This document shows, piece by piece, positions 59,897-64,000 of a stretch of 64,000 bases of DNA. Where the stretch lies: NCBI GenBank assembly GCA_947503625.1, contig CANNEK010000001.1:924152-988151 (forward strand). The letters are read 5' to 3'. Each line of letters starts with the position of its first letter. Positions within the stretch are counted from its first letter, which is position 1. The position numbers were made by a program, and so were the translations under genes. The notes beneath the pieces were generated by a model, which was given only the letters and a program-made list of their open reading frames with translations, ran no database searches and was not told the origin of the DNA. Origin of the DNA: an uncultured Kordiimonas sp. Lineage in GTDB: Bacteria > Pseudomonadota > Alphaproteobacteria > Sphingomonadales > Kordiimonadaceae.

Positions 59897-60340
59897 ATGA
59901 ACCATGCATTTCTGCTTTTCCTGATGCTGCTGGCTGGTGTGGGCATTCCGGTCATGGCGGCTTTGAACGCCAACATGGGGCAGCATCTGGGCAACCCGAT
60001 CTCGGCGGTGACGATTTTGTGCGCCGTTGCTTTGGTGGCCGCGATTACATTGCTGGCCGTGCAGCCGCAGCCGACAGGGTTCGGGAAACTTGCCGATGCG
60101 CCGCGCGCCGGTTTCATCGCCGGGTTTTTCTTTATTTTCTATATCGCCAGCATCACCTATGCGGCACCCAGAATTGGCCTTGGCAACGCGGTGGTGATGG
60201 TTCTTGTTGGGCAGGTGATCGCCGCAGCCCTGATTGACCATTTTGGCCTGTTTGGCACAGAAAGCTTCCCGATAACCCTGCGCCGCCTTGCGGGCTTTGG
60301 CCTGCTGGTGGGTGGCTTCTGGCTTGTGACCACCCGGTAA
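59897..60340 (+). CDS. DMT-type membrane transporter, YdcZ (DUF606) family
   Basis: A 147-residue membrane protein with five hydrophobic helices and the DUF606/YdcZ features: AGVGIPVMAALNANMGQHLGNP at the N-terminus, FFFIFYIASITYAAPRIGLGNAVVMVLVGQ in the middle and RRLAGFGLLVGGFWLV at the end. Family members are half-size drug/metabolite-type carriers of unknown substrate, often acting as dimers. A weak AAGGA precedes ATG 59897. It marks the return to the composition of the host chromosome. Confidence 0.85.
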   Translation: MNHAFLLFLMLLAGVGIPVMAALNANMGQHLGNPISAVTILCAVALVAAITLLAVQPQPTGFGKLADAPRAGFIAGFFFIFYIASITYAAPRIGLGNAVVMVLVGQVIAAALIDHFGLFGTESFPITLRRLAGFGLLVGGFWLVTTR

Positions 60341-60469
60341 GGCCCCCGCCTGCTGCTGCCCCCCCAAACCCGCCGCCCGTTTGACCGCCGTCCCCATTTG
60401 ACCACCATCAAGGGCACAGCCGCCCCTCGTTGCTATGGTTAATACCAGTCCAATGGCAGGAGACAGGCG

Positions 60470-60868
60470 ATGACAGAAGAGCACCAGAATATCACGATTT
60501 TAAAGCGATTTGACCCCAAAGACCCGGACGGATGGCCGGCGGTGGTGGCGGAAGATGTGGTTTTCCGGTTCTTCAACCCGAACCTGCCCGATATGCAGGG
60601 GGATTATGTCGGGCTTGACGGCCTGCAACGGTTTTTCACAACAATCATGGAAAGAACCAACGGCACTTTCCGGATAAACCCGCAGTCTGCCACGGCCATC
60701 GGCGACGAGCTGGTGGTGGTGCACAGCATCAACAGCATGACCCTGCCCGAACTGCCCGAACCGGACGTTGTTGTGGACGTGGTGGTGGCGTGGCGCATAG
60801 TTGACGGGCGCATCACGGAAGTGTGGGACATTCCGTCCGCCTACACGATGCACGAAGACGCCGCATAA
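60470..60868 (+). CDS. NTF2-like/SnoaL-type protein
   Basis: A 132-residue single-domain protein of the nuclear transport factor 2-like fold: an N-terminal helix, VVAEDVVFRFFNP, GLDGLQRFFTTIMER and DVVVAWRIVDGRITEVWDIP, the usual final strand of SnoaL-like proteins. It probably binds a small hydrophobic ligand; enzyme activity is not evident. ATG 60470 has GGAGA upstream. The gene is followed by the octamer repeat. Confidence 0.78.
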   Translation: MTEEHQNITILKRFDPKDPDGWPAVVAEDVVFRFFNPNLPDMQGDYVGLDGLQRFFTTIMERTNGTFRINPQSATAIGDELVVVHSINSMTLPELPEPDVVVDVVVAWRIVDGRITEVWDIPSAYTMHEDAA

Positions 60869-60883
60869 CCGCGTGACCGGAGT

Positions 60884-60924
60884 AAACCGGAAAACCGGAA
60901 AACCGGAAAACCGGAAAACCGGAA
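60884..60924. repeat. Tandem AAAACCGG octamer repeat, five units
   Basis: The sequence has CCGG at 60887, 60895, 60903, 60911 and 60919, each separated by AAAA, so an exact 8-base unit is repeated about five times just after the NTF2-like stop. It is likely to vary in copy number by slippage. Confidence 0.95.
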
Positions 60925-61033
60925 GGGTGCGGCGATAAGCCGCTGTCGCGGCAGGTAAAATTTACCATTCGTTTACAGGTGCGCCCTATGGTGCCGCCAA
61001 ATTCAATTACCATATGACTTGGGGGTCACATTC

Positions 61034-62590
61034 ATGAGTAATACGTTCGAAGGCCTTGATGGTATCAGGGTTCGGGTTGTTCACATTCTTGTTCTGTTTT
61101 TGTGGGCGCATGTTCCTGCGGCTTTTGTGCATGGCTGGTGGGCCGGCAGCGACCATATATGGCCGGTTGCGGGCATCATTGCCGGCCTTGCCGCCGCTGC
61201 GACACTGGCGGTTCGTTTTGCCGGCCCGCCCCGGGTTGGGCGCATGGTGCTGGCGGTTGCGCTGGTGCTGACGGCAGGCGCGCTTGTCGCGCTTTATGAA
61301 GGGCACCCTTGGCAGAAGAACGCGCATCTGTATTTCGCCACGATGATCGCGCTTTTGTCCTCCTGTTTTTGCTGGCGCACGCTGCTGACCGCTTCGTTGG
61401 GCACTATCCTCTATCTTTTGGTCATGACCGCCCTGTCGCCAGCGCTGCTGTATGGTGCAAACGCAGACATTCTGGAAGCCGGGTTTGAAGCGATTGCGTT
61501 TCTGGTGCTGTCAGCCGGGCTGTTCTGGGTGACCAATCAGGTGCAGGGCCTGTTTGCGCAGGTTCAGGAACAGCAGGCTGTTGCCGTGGGGGAAACGGAA
61601 AAAGCCCGGGAAGCGGAAAACCGCGCCAAAAAGGCGGCCGACGAGGCCGTTGCTGCCGCCGGTGCAGCCCTGACCGCCAAGGAAGAGGCCGAGGCGCTGC
61701 GGCACGCACAAACCGAGCAGGAAGCTGCACAGGCGGAAGAAAAGCGCGCAATGCGGGAACGACTGGCGCAGGAATTTGAAGGCTCGGTTCAGGAAATTGT
61801 GCATCAAGTTGCCGCCATGGCCGGGAACATCCGCGAAACAACGGCAACGCTGCAATCACAGGCCCGTTCGGGCATGGACAGCGCTGCCCGTATTTCCAGC
61901 GCCGCACGCGATGCCTCCGGCAATGTAGAGTGTGTGTCCGGTGCTGCGGCAGACCTTTCAGCGTCCACGTCCGAAATTGCCCAGCAGGTTGAGCAGGCAA
62001 CAAGACTGACAACCGAAGCGGTTGAGAAATCCGGAAATGTCTCTCGCCAGATTTCGGTCTTGTCCGAGCGAACACAGGACATCGGTTCGGTCGTTTCATT
62101 GATTACCGAGATTGCAGAACAGACAAACCTGCTGGCTTTGAATGCCACCATCGAGGCAGCCCGTGCCGGCGAGGTCGGGCGGGGTTTTGCGGTTGTGGCA
62201 ACGGAAGTGAAAAGCCTTGCCGGGCAGTCCGCGCAGGCGGCGGAAGGTATCCATGAACGCATCGGCGCGGTGCAGGACGCCACCAGGGACGCCGTGAACG
62301 CCATGCAGTCGATCAATGATGTCATCAAATCCATCAACCAGGGCTCGTCCGCGATTGCGGCGGCTGTTGACCAGCAGGATGCGGCAACCCGGGATATCGC
62401 GAATTCGGTCCGGCAGGCATCAGACGGCACGCGCGCCACGGCGGAAGGTGCTGTTGATGTTGAAGGCAGCGCCCGCAATTCGGAAGAAGCCGCGACAACT
62501 GTACTGGCGGCGGTCGAGCAGCTTGAAATCCTTTCAAAAACACTCAACGAGCATACGGATAGCTTTCTCGCACGGGTGCGCACGGGCTGA
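61034..62590 (+). CDS. Methyl-accepting chemotaxis-type protein with multi-helix membrane domain
   Basis: A 518-residue receptor. ATG 61034 follows GGGGGTC. The N-terminal 170 residues have about six membrane helices with almost no periplasmic domain, so it senses within or at the membrane rather than through a binding domain. An Ala/Glu-rich coiled coil follows (about 175-250), then the MCP signalling domain with the conserved hairpin tip [36 protein letters not shown]. No che, flagellar or pilus genes are nearby. It may feed a chemotaxis array encoded elsewhere. Confidence 0.88.
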   Translation: MSNTFEGLDGIRVRVVHILVLFLWAHVPAAFVHGWWAGSDHIWPVAGIIAGLAAAATLAVRFAGPPRVGRMVLAVALVLTAGALVALYEGHPWQKNAHLYFATMIALLSSCFCWRTLLTASLGTILYLLVMTALSPALLYGANADILEAGFEAIAFLVLSAGLFWVTNQVQGLFAQVQEQQAVAVGETEKAREAENRAKKAADEAVAAAGAALTAKEEAEALRHAQTEQEAAQAEEKRAMRERLAQEFEGSVQEIVHQVAAMAGNIRETTATLQSQARSGMDSAARISSAARDASGNVECVSGAAADLSASTSEIAQQVEQATRLTTEAVEKSGNVSRQISVLSERTQDIGSVVSLITEIAEQTNLLALNATIEAARAGEVGRGFAVVATEVKSLAGQSAQAAEGIHERIGAVQDATRDAVNAMQSINDVIKSINQGSSAIAAAVDQQDAATRDIANSVRQASDGTRATAEGAVDVEGSARNSEEAATTVLAAVEQLEILSKTLNEHTDSFLARVRTG

Positions 62591-62635
62591 CTGAAAACCT
62601 GCAACGATTTAACACAGATAGTCGTGGGCTTGTTG

Positions 62636-63607
62636 TCAGAACCACTTTAGTTTTCTGAAAAGCCACACTTGCAGAAGAACAAGGACGGCAAGCCCCGAAA
62701 CAAATATCCAGAAGGCATTTTCTTCTTCGGCCCCCGGGATACCGCCGACATTGATACCCAGCAGGCCGGTCAAAAAGCCAAGCGGTAAAAATACGGCAGC
62801 GATAACCGACAGGACATACATGTTCTTGTTCAATTTGTCAGAGAGCATGGTGGCAAGCTCGTCTTTCACAATCTGGGCACGTTCTCTTATGGCATCAAGG
62901 TCTTCCACATAGCGCTTTATCCGGTTGAAACTCTCCTGCAACGAGCGGCGGTGCCGCAGGTTCAGCCACTCTGCCTCCATGCCCTGAAGCTGCATGATGG
63001 CATCACGTTGCGGTGCCATATAGCGCCTGAAGATGATGGCCTGCTTGCGAGTTTGCGTTATGGAGTGTCGAAGGGCCGCATCAGCATGATCCAGAATTTG
63101 CTCTTCGATGGTGTCGGTTGCTTCATCCAGTGCAGAAAGAACCGTTTCTATGCGCGCAAACATATTGGCGACCAACAGCGTGACAAAATCTCCGGCATCC
63201 TTTGGCCCCTTGCCTGCGACAAGCTTTTCCTCGATGTCCCGGACCGCCTTCAGCTTACGCTTGCGAACACTGATGATGCGGTGTGGATCGACCCATAATC
63301 GGATTGAAACCATGTCCTCCGGGCTTGCATCCTCATTCAGGTTCACACCTCTCAGGATGAGGATCGCACCGTCACCGATTTGCGTAAGTCTCGGACTGGT
63401 TTCCTCCGCCAGAAGTGCCTCGCAGATGAAGGGGTCCAGATAGGAAATCTCTTGTTCGAGCCACGCGCGGGTGCCTTCATGGTTGGCATCAAGATGCACC
63501 CAGGCAATATCGTCGGCTTTAATACATGCGCTGGCCTCGGATGGTTTGAGCGCCGCGCCGCCGCCATTACCGTCAAATGCATAACTGAACAATATGGGAT
63601 CGCTCAT
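62636..63607 (-). CDS. zntB: CorA-superfamily zinc/cation transporter, ZntB type
   Basis: A 323-residue protein with a large cytoplasmic N-terminal funnel and two C-terminal membrane helices. The pore motif reads GIN at residues 284-286 (LLGINVGGIPG), as in ZntB, rather than the GMN of magnesium-type CorA. The N-terminal ILRGVNLNEDASPEDMVSIRLWVD block is typical of ZntB. It probably moves zinc, coupled to protons. ATG 63607 overlaps the stop of the mechanosensitive channel gene as ATGA, so the two are coupled. It converges on the chemoreceptor gene. Confidence 0.88.
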   Translation of the reverse strand: MSDPILFSYAFDGNGGGAALKPSEASACIKADDIAWVHLDANHEGTRAWLEQEISYLDPFICEALLAEETSPRLTQIGDGAILILRGVNLNEDASPEDMVSIRLWVDPHRIISVRKRKLKAVRDIEEKLVAGKGPKDAGDFVTLLVANMFARIETVLSALDEATDTIEEQILDHADAALRHSITQTRKQAIIFRRYMAPQRDAIMQLQGMEAEWLNLRHRRSLQESFNRIKRYVEDLDAIRERAQIVKDELATMLSDKLNKNMYVLSVIAAVFLPLGFLTGLLGINVGGIPGAEEENAFWIFVSGLAVLVLLQVWLFRKLKWF

Positions 63608-64000
63608 GATCGCGGCTCCTCAGTTTTGAGATGGACATCCTGTTGAGGGAATGGAATTTCAATACCTTTGGTTTTGAAATTACGCCAGATGGCGCGCATC
63701 ACGTCGCTTTGCGGCTCGTACCTGCCAAGTGTAACGTCCTCAACCCAGAACTGTAGCAGCAGATTGATAGAGCTGTCGGCAAATTGGCGAACGAAACAAA
63801 CAGGCACGGGGTCGGGCGCGCATCGCGGATGCGCACGGGCTGCTTCCAGCATGATTTCCATGGCAAGGTCAACGTCACTTGAATAAGAGATGCCTACGAA
63901 AATTTCTATGCGCCCCTGCTTGTTTGTGTATGTCCAGTTGGTCACGCGGGAGGTCATGAAATCCTCGTTGGGGATCATGACTTCACGACCGTCGGGTGTT
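63604..64000 (-). CDS. MscS-family mechanosensitive ion channel, C-terminal part (5' end outside window)
   Basis: The frame enters from the window edge as TPDGREVMIPNEDFMTSRVTNWT, the start of the conserved MscS beta domain, and runs through the C-terminal alpha/beta domain (RIEIFVGISYSSDVDLAMEIM, FADSSINLLLQFWVED) to a stop at 63604. The visible 132 residues are the cytoplasmic vestibule; the membrane helices are outside. The channel releases solutes on osmotic downshock. Its stop overlaps the zntB-type start by four bases. Confidence 0.88.
   Translation of the reverse strand, partial: TPDGREVMIPNEDFMTSRVTNWTYTNKQGRIEIFVGISYSSDVDLAMEIMLEAARAHPRCAPDPVPVCFVRQFADSSINLLLQFWVEDVTLGRYEPQSDVMRAIWRNFKTKGIEIPFPQQDVHLKTEEPRS

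Noticed and set aside
60884-60924. CRISPR array
   Set aside because: The repeated unit is only 8 bases without spacers, and no cas genes are in the window.

Overview
The window looks like a chromosomal segment of a Gram-negative alphaproteobacterium. The reasons are a split imuA-imuB-dnaE2 mutagenesis cassette, two large TonB-dependent receptors with the EEIIVT plug start common in sphingomonad, caulobacter and Kordiimonas-like bacteria, a SLC45-type sugar transporter beside a LacI regulator, DUF1838 and DUF2177 proteins, and a bifunctional PutA. The exact genus cannot be fixed from the sequence alone. I saw no rRNA, tRNA, insertion sequence or CRISPR array.

Layout. 0-5 kb: SOS-type error-prone repair (imuA tail, imuB, dnaE2). 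5-8 kb: a Crp/Fnr regulator and hemN, the latter preceded by a perfect Fnr-type site; a second Fnr-type site lies before ompW at 31 kb at almost the same distance from its start codon. 8-18 kb: a carbohydrate-type TonB locus (MFS transporter, LacI repressor, TonB receptor, two tandem tryptophan-halogenase-like flavoproteins), with TGCAAA/TTTGCA palindromes before the transporter and the receptor. 18-21.6 kb: a Tat-exported molybdenum hydroxylase pair and a pirin. 22-31 kb: a second TonB receptor, a PepSY membrane protein carrying Asp-box repeats, and a leftward operon of exported proteins (amidohydrolase, CpeT-like protein, two DUF1838 paralogues). 31-34.3 kb: OmpW, an S9 peptidase and a DUF2177 protein.

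34.4-51 kb is dominated by storage-peptide and amino acid metabolism: isoaspartyl peptidase, a short cyanophycin-synthetase-like Mur ligase (CphA'), full-length cyanophycin synthetase, cyanophycinase, a lone periplasmic binding protein, an APC amino acid permease, PutA, its Lrp-type neighbour, an exported M24 peptidase and an asparagine-synthase-like protein. Together these could make, break down and catabolise an Asp/Arg polymer. 51-56.8 kb holds a GFA-fold protein, an exported Ntn acylase, an orphan sugar-type binding protein, a gene remnant and a degenerate nucleotidyltransferase-like protein.

56.9-59.8 kb is visibly AT-richer and is the main accessory island: an XRE regulator, an HNH protein with a C-terminal membrane anchor, a fragment resembling the end of a second XRE gene, and a tight KTSC / three-helix membrane protein / ThsB-like TIR operon. 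This is the best candidate for an undescribed system, probably antiphage defence. 59.9-64 kb returns to ordinary genes: YdcZ-type transporter, NTF2-like protein, a chemoreceptor-like protein, ZntB-type transporter and the tail of an MscS channel.
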